Shown here: in pieces, positions 45,804 through 54,264 of the stretch
How positions within the stretch are numbered: position 1 is the stretch's first letter
How the letters are laid out: each line of letters starts with the position of its first letter
Assembly: GCA_009841335.1 (NCBI GenBank)
Contig: VXLY01000082.1
Location: 1-64,000 of the forward strand
Source: Rhodothermaceae bacterium
Lineage (GTDB): Bacteria; Bacteroidota; Rhodothermia; Rhodothermales; Bin80
Reading direction: 5' to 3'
DNA length: 64,000 nt
Notes under the pieces: generated by a model
The model's database searches: none
Told to the model about the DNA's origin: nothing
Seen by the model: the letters and a program-made list of their open reading frames with translations, nothing else
Translations under genes and position numbers: made by a program

Positions 45804-46991
45804 ATGCGGTTAACTCATAGAATACTGGCCCTGTTCACACTATTGAGCCTGATCTCGCTCGCACTGAACATGCCCGCCCGTGCTCAGATATCAGACTCGG
45901 CGCGCGTATCGGTATTTACCATCTATCCCGGAGAGGCCATTTACTCTCTCTGGGGACACAGCGCACTTAGAATCTGGGACCCGGTGACCGGAACTGATAT
46001 CTCATACAACTACGGTACCTTCGACTTCAATAACCCGCTGTCGTTCATTGCCCGCTTTGCATATGGAAAACTAGACTATCGATTGTCCCTGGAAAATTCG
46101 CCTGCCCGGGTTGAATACTCGTGGTTTACAGAAAGGCGCGGCGTTGTGGAGCAGCAGTTGAATCTCACGCCGTCCGAAAGACAGACACTCTATCAGTATT
46201 TGTCCACCAATGCTCTTCCAGAAAACCGGACGTATCGCTACGACTTTCTCTATGACAATTGTGCTACACGGATTCGTGATGCACTGGAGTACGCTCTACA
46301 AGCTCCTCTGGCCGATTCGATTTCGACTGGGGTGACGTTTCGTGATCTGATCAGGCCCTATGTACACGCACGCCCGGATCTGGATATGGCTATCAATCTT
46401 GCCATGGGACTCCCCGTAGATCGTTTTGCATCACAAAGAGATCTAGCCCTCTTGCCAATTGAGTTGCAAGCTTTGCTGCAAAATGCACAGACTGGAACTG
46501 GCGCTCCATTAGTTCTTGTGTCTGATACACTCTTTGGCAGCCCTGTGACTCCCGAGATTCGCCGATCATTGTCTCTTCCGACAGGCATAGCCTGGCTTAT
46601 CTTCGCGGTGGCGTTTGCCTACTTTCTGCGTGACCTTCGCGAACCCCGTCAACGCATATTTGATCTAGTATTCCTCTCCACAGTAACGCTTATAGGACTC
46701 TTGGTTGCCTTCTTCTGGCTTGTATCTCTACACGCAATCACGAGACCAAATCTGCACATTATGTGGGCATGGCCGCTGCACATTGTCCCGCTCTTCCTCT
46801 CCCGTCGTTCCTTTGTGACCGTTTACTGGTGGTGCGCCGCCGCCAGTGCCGTGGTGTTCGCACTGGGCTCGGCGTGGTGGCCACAGACTTCACCGGCTAT
46901 AGCCCTACCTCTTGCACTGGCAGTAGCAGTACGTTGCATAAATCTTGCCAGGGTACCGCGTACGGGATTTGAACCCGTGTTACCGGCGTGA
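45804..46991 (+). CDS. DUF4105 (Lnb-type N-terminal periplasmic domain) membrane protein
   Basis: Signal peptide or anchor at the N terminus (MRLTHRILALFTLLSLISLA). A periplasmic domain follows with the DUF4105 motifs IYSLWGHSALRIWDP, YNYGTFDFNNPLSF and YDFLYDNCATRIRDALEY; the conserved Asp-Asn-Cys and Gly-His suggest a Cys-His active site. The C-terminal half has about five membrane segments. The family is related to the Lnb N-terminal domain, but the function here is unproven. The last residues (VPRTGFEPVLPA) are translated from the antisense of tRNA-Glu, overlapping it by 38 nt. Confidence 0.75.
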   Translation: MRLTHRILALFTLLSLISLALNMPARAQISDSARVSVFTIYPGEAIYSLWGHSALRIWDPVTGTDISYNYGTFDFNNPLSFIARFAYGKLDYRLSLENSPARVEYSWFTERRGVVEQQLNLTPSERQTLYQYLSTNALPENRTYRYDFLYDNCATRIRDALEYALQAPLADSISTGVTFRDLIRPYVHARPDLDMAINLAMGLPVDRFASQRDLALLPIELQALLQNAQTGTGAPLVLVSDTLFGSPVTPEIRRSLSLPTGIAWLIFAVAFAYFLRDLREPRQRIFDLVFLSTVTLIGLLVAFFWLVSLHAITRPNLHIMWAWPLHIVPLFLSRRSFVTVYWWCAAASAVVFALGSAWWPQTSPAIALPLALAVAVRCINLARVPRTGFEPVLPA

Positions 46992-47025
46992 AAGGCCGGC
47001 GTCCTAACCCCTAGACGAACGCGGC
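46954..47025 (-). tRNA. tRNA-Glu (anticodon TTC)
   Basis: Read on the minus strand, the 72-nt sequence folds as a cloverleaf. The acceptor stem is GCCGCGT with ACGCGGT (first pair G-U). The D arm GTCTAGGGGTTAGGAC, anticodon stem CCGGC/GCCGG with the loop containing TTC, and T arm GGGTTCAAATCCC complete it. The discriminator is A; CCA is not encoded. It overlaps the 3' end of the DUF4105 gene on the other strand. Confidence 0.95.
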
Positions 47026-47040
47026 AGATATCAATAAAGG

Positions 47041-47115
47041 GGTGACCGAGGGGACTTGAACCCCCGACCTCCAGGGCCACAACCTGGCGCTCTAACCGCC
47101 TGAGCTACGGTCACC
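47041..47115 (-). tRNA. tRNA-His (anticodon GTG)
   Basis: Minus-strand cloverleaf. The acceptor stem is GTGACCG with CGGTCAC, and the extra G(-1) opposite C73 is encoded, which is the histidine identity element. The anticodon loop contains GTG within TTGTGGC, and the T arm is GGGGTTCAAGTCCCC. CCA is not encoded. It lies 15 nt upstream of tRNA-Glu, so both are probably one transcript. Confidence 0.95.
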
Positions 47116-47168
47116 GTTTTTGTCCAGCCCGAAATTTACACAAGAATGACGGATAATAACTAAATGGG

Positions 47169-49520
47169 CTAACGAATGATCGCAACCTTGCCATATGAAT
47201 TTCCCTCATCGTTTCTGCCCTGAGCAACAATCAAATACATACCGGAAGGAACCAGTTGGCCATTCTGGTCGCGACCATCCCAACTGATGCGCCCCCCACG
47301 GGCCTGCATCCGCCGAATAAGTTCTCCGTGCACAGCAACAATTGATATTTCTGTTTCCGAAACCAACCCCTCAATGTAAATTTGAACTTCTGTCTGCCCG
47401 TGGATTTCAGCCGGATTCGGATACACAAATAGATCCTGCGCCTCTTCGGCAGGCTGTATCGCGTCACCTAATAAGCTAACCAATCCCTTGTCAGTACCCA
47501 AAAAAACACGTCCGGTTAACGCTTCAACCGCTGCAGTGATCACGACATCAGAAAAAAGCGGGGAGTTGTCGGCTCTATGATGCTCAACCAACTCAAACCC
47601 TACCCCCTCTGAAAGCAAGTACGCACCCTCAGGCGTAGCCATCCATAACCTGTTCGACGGATCAACTGCGATATCATTCACTGCCAGACCATTCAATACA
47701 TAGGACCCTAATGTTCGATCCTGCCAAATGGGCCAAACTGCGGCTATGGAAGGATCATTTGCCGAAAAGGCGGTGCTTCGGAAATAGGCCGGACCTTCAT
47801 TCGTGCCGACCCAGATCCTACCGGACAGATCTTCGGTCAATGAATAGATCTGAGAGCCCGGAAACCCAACTCCATTTGAACCCGGTTCAGAATAGTAGGT
47901 GCATACATCGTCCGATCCGTCCTCTGGCGTGTCATTTGTATCCAGCACAAGCACCCCCCTTGTTATCATCAGGTTACCTTGATCCAGAAGAACGATCCAT
48001 TTTATCCCGTTTGAATCTACAAGGATATCTCCCAACGCAGTCGTCTGGGACGTACCACTACATTGGGGCGGCAATAGTCTAGACCATGTTCCGTCTGCCG
48101 AACGTACATGTAACGGGTAGGGTGAGATAGTATTGGTAACCCACAACGTTCCGTCCTGCTCACTTGCAACTCCACCTACAATGATATAACTCTGCGTTCC
48201 GGCAGCAGGAAGCAAAGTCGAATTAGACTGATCGTAAACAGTAACAACATCCTCTGGTGATACGCGAGCCAAGCCGGCACCGCGAGAAGCTGCCCAGGCA
48301 TTGCCCTGGCCGTCTACATGCACACGCCAATAGCTGCCTCTCCCACTTAATTCCTCTACGAAGCGTCCCGTGAAGTTCGTCCAGTCATTCCCAGACTTCA
48401 TACGATAGAAGCCAGATCTCGGAACACCCAGTTGGGCGGCCGCCCAAAGATTGCCATCGGGGCTGATAGCTAGATCTCCAAAAGGAGAATCAAATGGACC
48501 CGCGGGGTATAGCTCTCGGCTGACAAGATCCAGTGATGTAGCACTTCCTGCCTTGATATAGTGACTCAGTCCACTATCGGCATCCCCGAGCCATACATTC
48601 CCCGAAGCATCAACCCCGACTGATTGTAAATCTTCGTACCCGCTGACCGGAATTGACTCCACGCCATTGACATCATATGCGCGTAAGCGGAACTGCGTTA
48701 CCGCAAGTACCTGATCATCTAGTATGTCCAGATCCAGGATAGGGCGAGTATTGGTGCCTACACGCTCATACATACCATTTGTCGTTCGTTTGCCCAATCC
48801 GGCGATCGTGCCAACGTACAGACGATCATGCTGATAAACGAGATGTGTAACCTTGGTATTTGGAAAGAAACTTCGTTCTGATGTCCACGAACTTGGATCC
48901 TGTAGGCTTTGCCCCGAAAGTGATGCAAATGCTACCCCCGCATCGGTGCCGAGCCACAAACCCCGTTCTCCACTGGGAATAGTGCTTACAGCAACATCAT
49001 TGACGGCCGTAGCAGCTGTAAATGTCCCTACTCTACTGTAAGTATCTCGAACTTCGTTGTCTACAGGATCAAATACAACCAGTCCAAATCCCGTTGCAAT
49101 GAGCAGGCTATCCCCCAGCACCTCCATGGCGTTGATTGTCTTTGTTGGGAATCTCTCGCTACGATATATGTCGAAAAAAGAGATTACCTCGCCCGTAGAA
49201 ACATCAAGCCGGTCAAATACGCCGTTCACATAACCAACCCAAAGCACCTGCCGCTTTGTATCCCAAGCAAGGGCCTGCACATTTATATCATACAAACCCT
49301 CGGCAGCAGTGTAACGATTGATCTCACCGTTGCCTGAATCATAACTGAATACTCCGCCTGTTGAAGCTACCCAGATTACTCCACTGTCTGCGGTTGAAAG
49401 CCCCGTAACCTCACGAAAACTGGTATGGGCTGTCCAAGAGCGAGAATTCTGAGCGTGAGCCAACTGGGCAAGCACAAGAACACAAAAACATGCACCAATG
49501 CACTTAAATGGACTCATCAT
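47169..49520 (-). CDS. porZ: PorZ-like two-domain beta-propeller protein with C-terminal sorting-like domain
   Basis: Exported protein of about 783 aa (signal peptide GACFCVLVLAQLAHAQ). The N-terminal propeller (WTAHTSFREVTGLSTADSGV, YTAAEGLYDINVQALAWD, VGYVNGVFDRLDVSTG) matches the PorZ-type propeller. Many further propeller repeats follow (WVGTNEGPAYF, WLGTDAGVAF). The C-terminal 80 residues (LFVYPNPAEIHGQTEVQIYI to SGMYLIVAQ) resemble a FlgD-like/type IX sorting domain. In Porphyromonas, PorZ delivers A-LPS in the type IX secretion attachment complex. It is translationally coupled to ribH by TGATG. An uncharacterised propeller protein is the alternative. Confidence 0.65.
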   Translation of the reverse strand: MMSPFKCIGACFCVLVLAQLAHAQNSRSWTAHTSFREVTGLSTADSGVIWVASTGGVFSYDSGNGEINRYTAAEGLYDINVQALAWDTKRQVLWVGYVNGVFDRLDVSTGEVISFFDIYRSERFPTKTINAMEVLGDSLLIATGFGLVVFDPVDNEVRDTYSRVGTFTAATAVNDVAVSTIPSGERGLWLGTDAGVAFASLSGQSLQDPSSWTSERSFFPNTKVTHLVYQHDRLYVGTIAGLGKRTTNGMYERVGTNTRPILDLDILDDQVLAVTQFRLRAYDVNGVESIPVSGYEDLQSVGVDASGNVWLGDADSGLSHYIKAGSATSLDLVSRELYPAGPFDSPFGDLAISPDGNLWAAAQLGVPRSGFYRMKSGNDWTNFTGRFVEELSGRGSYWRVHVDGQGNAWAASRGAGLARVSPEDVVTVYDQSNSTLLPAAGTQSYIIVGGVASEQDGTLWVTNTISPYPLHVRSADGTWSRLLPPQCSGTSQTTALGDILVDSNGIKWIVLLDQGNLMITRGVLVLDTNDTPEDGSDDVCTYYSEPGSNGVGFPGSQIYSLTEDLSGRIWVGTNEGPAYFRSTAFSANDPSIAAVWPIWQDRTLGSYVLNGLAVNDIAVDPSNRLWMATPEGAYLLSEGVGFELVEHHRADNSPLFSDVVITAAVEALTGRVFLGTDKGLVSLLGDAIQPAEEAQDLFVYPNPAEIHGQTEVQIYIEGLVSETEISIVAVHGELIRRMQARGGRISWDGRDQNGQLVPSGMYLIVAQGRNDEGNSYGKVAIIR

Positions 49521-50092
49521 CAAGGGGCATCCGTGCGGTTATGGGGAATTTTCTGTAACAGATCGCTCATTTCTAGAGCAGCTAACGCTGCTTCTTTTCC
49601 CTTATGGTTTGGACCGGGTGTCGAACGATTCCTTGCCTGTTCAAGAGTTTCGGTGGTGATGACTCCCAGCGCTACTGGAACTCCCGTCCTCAGTGCCACC
49701 TCCTGCAACCCATTGATTGCCGCATTGCTTATTGCCTCAAAATGATACGTTTCTCCCCGAATTACAGCCCCCAAAGCGATGACGGCATCATAACGGCTGG
49801 AACTGATCATTCGCTCAACTGCAAGCGGCAACTCAAATGCCCCCGGACACCAGACAATGTCAATCTTGATGACATCATATGAGGAAAGCGTTTCCAAACA
49901 GCCTTTCAGTAAATCCAGTGTGATTGATTTGTTGAACCGGCTCACGACAATTCCGAACTGAGCATCTGTAGATCGAGCCGGCGCTCCTTTGAATTCTGAT
50001 ACAACGCTTGTCCCACCACTTGACAGTATTTTCTGATCTTCGCTCACACATCCGCCACGCTCCTCTTCTGACTTTACTGGATCAATTCGCAT
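49520..50092 (-). CDS. ribH: 6,7-dimethyl-8-ribityllumazine synthase
   Basis: Penultimate step of riboflavin synthesis. Diagnostic motifs are FGIVVSRFNKSI, CPGAFELPLAVERM, ALGAVIRGETYHFEAISNAA and GVITTETLEQARNRS. The N terminus is about 45 residues longer than usual (ahead of QFGIVVSRFN) and polar; the ATG at 50092 is the only in-frame ATG. The end overlaps the start of porZ by 1 nt, implying coupling of two unrelated functions. Confidence 0.96.
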   Translation of the reverse strand: MRIDPVKSEEERGGCVSEDQKILSSGGTSVVSEFKGAPARSTDAQFGIVVSRFNKSITLDLLKGCLETLSSYDVIKIDIVWCPGAFELPLAVERMISSSRYDAVIALGAVIRGETYHFEAISNAAINGLQEVALRTGVPVALGVITTETLEQARNRSTPGPNHKGKEAALAALEMSDLLQKIPHNRTDAP

Positions 50093-50502
50093 AAAATCCC
50101 CTTTGCTGAATTACGGTTCCGATATGTCTGACTACCTATGCCGACATCCCTGCAATCGGTGCAATGAAGCATGTAATGAAAGATGCTTACTATCTTTCGT
50201 GGACAATGGCTTATCCCGACCTGACCGAGTGATACGCAAAATTGGCCTGTTAGTGCTGACCGCAAACAATACATGGCTGCGATCATCTCGCATCGCACAC
50301 AGACTAGACATAACTTCCAAATTGCTATACTTCCCTCATCCTTGTACACAAAGAAGGGGGCTTCCTCGCAACAAGTAGCGGCGACATCCGTCAATCTTGT
50401 CATTGACTGCCTGCAAGGGGGTGAGGATGGCAATTATACAGCGCACCATTACACTCTGACTACAGCAAGACATGATGTATCATAACCTCAAAAGGAGCTG
50501 AT
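50093..50502. other. Intergenic region between ribH and the LPG_synthase_TM gene
   Basis: About 410 bases between divergent genes. Short frames exist on both strands, none recognisable. No FMN-riboswitch-like element was seen upstream of ribH. It should contain both promoters. The end of the region carries the Shine-Dalgarno for the next gene. Confidence 0.45.
50491..50497 (+). promoter_or_regulatory. Ribosome binding site deciding a TTG start
   Basis: AAAGGAG is placed 5 nt before TTG at 50503. No ATG lies at this position in frame before the hydrophobic N terminus, so the site decides the TTG start of the membrane protein gene. Confidence 0.6.
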
Positions 50503-51495
50503 TTGCAAAAAAACAGTATCCAGATTTGGGTTCCAATTGTGCTCAGCCTCGCTGTTCTGGCAGCGATCGCATTATTCACAGTTGAACCCGATACTTTACC
50601 ACTGCTTGGACAAACCCGATGGGGGCTTTTGGCGTTGGCGCCGTTCGTTGTTGGTTTGCGCGTGATATTCGGAGCATGGCGCCTCCATTACATTGCAAAG
50701 GGGTTTTTGAAATTCAGCGCTGCACTCCGTGCACAACTGGCGTGGGATTTCTTTTCCTGTATCACGCCCTCTTCAATTGGAGGAGGTCCAATCGTTCCAG
50801 CCTACATTGCAAAAGATTCACGAGTCTCCCTGGGGGATTCTTCTGCAATTATGCTGTTTGCTATGCTCCTGGATCAGATATGGTTTGCCTGTGCCATTGT
50901 GGTCGTCCTGCTGAGCACAACTTCGATTGACGTTATCCCTGACTCCTTGGGGAATATTGGTATGCTCACATTAATCACCTATTTTCTAGGGTATCTGGCA
51001 TGGGTCATCATTTTCGCGTATGGTGCACTGAAGAAGCCAGAGGTATTGTCATGGGTGGTTCGACGGGTCTTTATGTTGCCTGGGCTCAGGCGATTCGGCA
51101 GCAAAGCTGATTCAATCCTACAGGACCTACAAGAACGTGCAACCATCCTTCGATCCCAGCGTCTGGTGTTTTTTTTGAACGGTTTTGGGTTGACCCTATT
51201 GGCCTGGGCAAGCCGTTATGCACTTGTAGTGCTCATTGTAGCAGCTACTGCCCCCGAGATCGACTATATCCTCGCGGGTTTGCGTTCAATTGTAACGATG
51301 CTCGGCGCGCTCGTTGTACCTACCCCAGGGGGAGCTGGCGGTGCAGAAGGATTATTCGCTTTACTCGTTGGGCCGCTGCTGCCTCAAGCCTTGGTCTCCC
51401 CCGCTGCCCTTATCTGGCGCGTGCTAGGGTACTATGTATTTCTGGCAGCAGGCGCGTACCTAACACTGGACAGTGCACTGCGCAACCATAAGTAA
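50503..51495 (+). CDS. LPG_synthase_TM/UPF0104-family membrane protein
   Basis: A 330-aa protein with about eight membrane segments of the flippase-like UPF0104 family, which includes the membrane half of lysylphosphatidylglycerol synthase. Family-type segments are SCITPSSIGGGPIVPAYIAK in the N-terminal half and MLGALVVPTPGGAGGAEGLF near the C terminus. It may move or flip a lipid; no aminoacyl-transferase domain is attached. It starts at a TTG with a good ribosome binding site. It lies just before the distal end of the CRISPR array. Confidence 0.78.
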   Translation: MQKNSIQIWVPIVLSLAVLAAIALFTVEPDTLPLLGQTRWGLLALAPFVVGLRVIFGAWRLHYIAKGFLKFSAALRAQLAWDFFSCITPSSIGGGPIVPAYIAKDSRVSLGDSSAIMLFAMLLDQIWFACAIVVVLLSTTSIDVIPDSLGNIGMLTLITYFLGYLAWVIIFAYGALKKPEVLSWVVRRVFMLPGLRRFGSKADSILQDLQERATILRSQRLVFFLNGFGLTLLAWASRYALVVLIVAATAPEIDYILAGLRSIVTMLGALVVPTPGGAGGAEGLFALLVGPLLPQALVSPAALIWRVLGYYVFLAAGAYLTLDSALRNHK

Positions 51496-51675
51496 TCAGA
51501 ACCGCCACAATCGCCTGTTCTGTCTGCCCAGGTGGATACTAATAGCGTATCCTAGTTTCACCTTTTTATAGCGCTATGAACTAGCGCAGTTAGATTAATG
51601 AAGCCCCCCCACAATAATTCTTTGGGTTCCTACGACTGCAATAATTTTTGGCACCGAACACCTCCTCAAATCCGT

Positions 51676-51711
51676 GATTGGGAATTCGGTAGGTCCTTCA
51701 TCCCGGGAAGT
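51676..51711 (-). repeat. Very degenerate extra CRISPR repeat at the distal end
   Basis: The 36-bp stretch ends in AGGTCCTTCATCCCGGGAAG-T, which parallels the repeat end (AGGCCTTTCAGCCCGGGAAA-T). The first half barely matches; about 20 of 36 positions agree by eye. It lies 38 nt before the first recognisable repeat, equal to one spacer, so it looks like an eroded repeat. Confidence 0.45.
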
Positions 51712-51749
51712 CTAAGTACCGCATCCCGCTCATGATAAACGAATTCGCA

Positions 51750-53756
51750 CTTCAAAGACGCCCCGGTTCTCGCCCGGGAAATCAGGATTCCAGCCACCTG
51801 CTGGACATCGCTCTTCGCCAGGTTTCAAAGAGGCCCTGGCCTTTCAGCCCGGGAATTGGTCATCATCAGTTTTCATAATGGAGGCATTGATATCGCTTCA
51901 AAGAGGCCCGAGCCTTTCAGCTCGGGTAATGCGCGAGATAGTCGATTGAGCTAGCCACCAAAAGAATGCTTCAAAGAGGCCCAGACCTTCCAGCCCAGGA
52001 ATTACGATTTGCAAAATAATTGCCCATACTTAATATATGGCTTCAAAGAGGCCCAGACCTTTCTGCCCGGGAGTTTTTCTCGCCATTGTAGTTAATCACC
52101 AACCTTGACCAGCTTCAAAGAGGCCCAGACCTTTCTGCCTGGGAAGCTTCCCTTCGGTCAGCGTTGGAGGAAGCTGTGCTACTGCTTCAAAAAGGCCCCG
52201 GCCTTTCAGCCTGGGAAATTCTGTGCCTTATCGCACCTATAATTTACGAATAAATTCCTCGAAGAGGCGCAGGCCTTTTACCCTAGGAAATTACCGCCTA
52301 AGCGGATAATTCAGCGACATTAGTAGCTCGCTTCAAAGAGGCCCAAGCCTTTCAGCATGGGAAATCCCGTACGCTCATGCCATTCATGGAGCAACGAGTA
52401 GCCGCATCAAAGAGGCCCAGGCCTTTTAGCCCGGGAAATGATAAATAAGATGCTTGGAAGTGCCTTGCTTCTTCGAAGCTTCAAAGAGGCCTAGGCCTTT
52501 CAGCCCGGGAAATTGCCAGTAATGTGTCTAAGTGTGATTAAATATAATAGCTTCAAAGAGGCCCAGGCCGTTGAGCCCGGGAAATAAGATCCGAAGACTT
52601 CTCAATGGGGGATTGCGTTTTCCCTTCAAAGAGGCCCAGGCCGTTCAGCCCGGGAAATAAGGTCTCGCTTTTGAATAAAATCATCGCCAAGTCATGCTTC
52701 AAAGAGGCCCAGGCCGTTCAGCCCGGGAAATAGTTGTGGCAGAAGGGGGAAGTGATGCGGATGTGGCCGCTTCAAAGAGGCCCAGGCCGTTTAGCCCGGG
52801 AAATTCCGCCATGTCTGATGTGAACATACAAAAAGAACCAGCTTCAAAGAGGCCCAGGCCGTTTAGCCCGGGAAATAGTATAGCGAACCGTCTACATCGC
52901 GGTAGCGAGTTGGCGCTTCAAAGAGGCCCAGGCCGTTTAGCCCGGGAAATATCTATCTAAGTTACTCTCGTGTATATCATAAGATACGGCTTCAAAGAGG
53001 CCCAGGCCGTTTAGCCCGGGAAATCTGGTAGCGGAGATCAATACTGCGCTAGTGAAGAAGATGCTTCAAAGAGGCCCAGGCCGTTTAGCCCGGGAAATGC
53101 CTCCACTGTGTTACACCACTTGCGGAGTTTACTGGCTTCAAAGAGGCCCAGGCCGTTTAGCCCGGGAAATACCGTCTCCGTGTGTAGTACGCCGTCCACT
53201 ACGTCCAGCTTCAAAGAGGCCCAGGCCGTTTAGCCCGGGAAATGCTTTGAATTCCGCCATGATCTGCTTGTTCTTGATGGCTTCAAAGAGGCCCAGGCCG
53301 TTTAGCCCGGGAAATCATTTTCTTTTGCCTCCTCAGGCGTTTAGGTTACTATGCTTCAAAGAGGCCCAGGCCGTTTAGCCCGGGAAATCTGCGCCTCCTC
53401 GCACCAAGCGACATCAAAGTTCGAGCTTCAAAGAGGCCCAGGCCGTTTAGCCCGGGAAATCGCGAGCAACTTGGGGGAACTCCAGCGCAAACTACGTGCT
53501 TCAAAGAGGCCCAGGCCGTTTAGCCCGGGAAATTGTGTCTGTGTGGTCAAAAGCCTTCTCCCTGTATATCTGGCTTCAAAGAGGCCCAGGCCGTTTAGCC
53601 CGGGAAATGGGTTGCCCATTGGCGTTTCCCGTCGGCGGTCCTGCGGCTTCAAAGAGGCCCAGGCCGTTTAGCCCGGGAAATGATCCAGTTCCCGATCCGT
53701 CGCCGACGGTTCCGCGTTCTGCTTCAAAGAGGCCCAGGCCGTTTAGCCCGGGAAAT
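51750..53756 (-). CRISPR. CRISPR array, 28 repeats and 27 spacers (type I-G locus)
   Basis: Repeats are 36 bp (plus strand: starts GCTTCAAAGAGG, then CCCAGGC, six-base loop, GCCCGGG, ends AAAT) and spacers are 36-39 bp. Repeat starts are 51750 (2 nt short), 51822, 51895, 51968, 52040, 52112, 52184, 52256, 52330, 52404, 52478, 52550, 52623, 52696, 52769, 52841, 52915, 52989, 53063, 53135, 53208, 53280, 53353, 53425, 53498, 53573, 53646 and 53721. The last 14 are identical; those at low coordinates are eroded. The CCCAGGC/GCCCGGG stem has one A-C mismatch on plus but a G-U pair on minus. With erosion away from cas2 and a minus-strand 3' end of TTGAAGC, this supports transcription on minus, from cas2 toward 51750. 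Confidence 0.97.
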
Positions 53757-53964
53757 AGCACCTGTCGTAAACCCTTGGGGAACAGCAAGTTGACAGTGAA
53801 TTTGCGAGCGGTGAAACAATAATGTTGAATATGTAACATCTCTGCCTTTAAATTCTCCTAAGTCAAAGAGCTAACTCACAGCAGCAGCGTATTTTAGCGG
53901 CATGCGAGAGCTGATGACATTTATTGTACTGCCCGAGCGCTCGCGGTTGTAGCGGCGCAGCTCA
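53757..53964 (-). promoter_or_regulatory. CRISPR leader
   Basis: The 208 bases between cas2 and the first perfect repeat are non-coding and partly AT-rich (around 53815-53870). They adjoin the uniform, most recent repeats, which marks this as the integration end and the promoter side of the array. Exact promoter boxes and any integration-factor site cannot be assigned. Confidence 0.7.
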
Positions 53965-54258
53965 TCACACGACCGTGGCCTGGCGTTTAGGAGCTTCATA
54001 AGGCTTTCCAAGACTCTCAACTTTTACTTCTACTCCGTCGGCTGGACCCAAATCAATTATCAGAACATGATCCTCGGCCATATTCATTTCGCATTCTAAG
54101 CCCGCCATCATCTCGGATCTCCGCCGGGCTGTGAGCCTGCATTGAAAAACAGAAAGCTGCATCCAGTGCCCAAATCCTTTTAGCAGTCGGAAAACGTTAC
54201 GCCAACGCTTTGAGTCTGAGATATCATAGGTAACGACATACAAGCGCTCTCTTGCCAT
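53965..54258 (-). CDS. cas2: CRISPR-associated endonuclease Cas2
   Basis: Small ferredoxin-fold subunit of the Cas1-Cas2 spacer integrase. Starts MARERLYVVTYDISDSKRWR with the conserved acidic residue in VTYDIS, followed by NVFRLLKGFGHWMQLSVFQC. The 97-aa size is standard. It lies 6 nt after cas4-cas1 and is the last gene before the leader. Confidence 0.95.
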   Translation of the reverse strand: MARERLYVVTYDISDSKRWRNVFRLLKGFGHWMQLSVFQCRLTARRRSEMMAGLECEMNMAEDHVLIIDLGPADGVEVKVESLGKPYEAPKRQATVV

Positions 54259-54264
54259 CCTTGC

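Noticed and set aside
52694..53839. Open reading frames running through the CRISPR array on both strands
   Set aside because: Their translations repeat the same peptide from the 36-bp repeats and are an artefact of the array.
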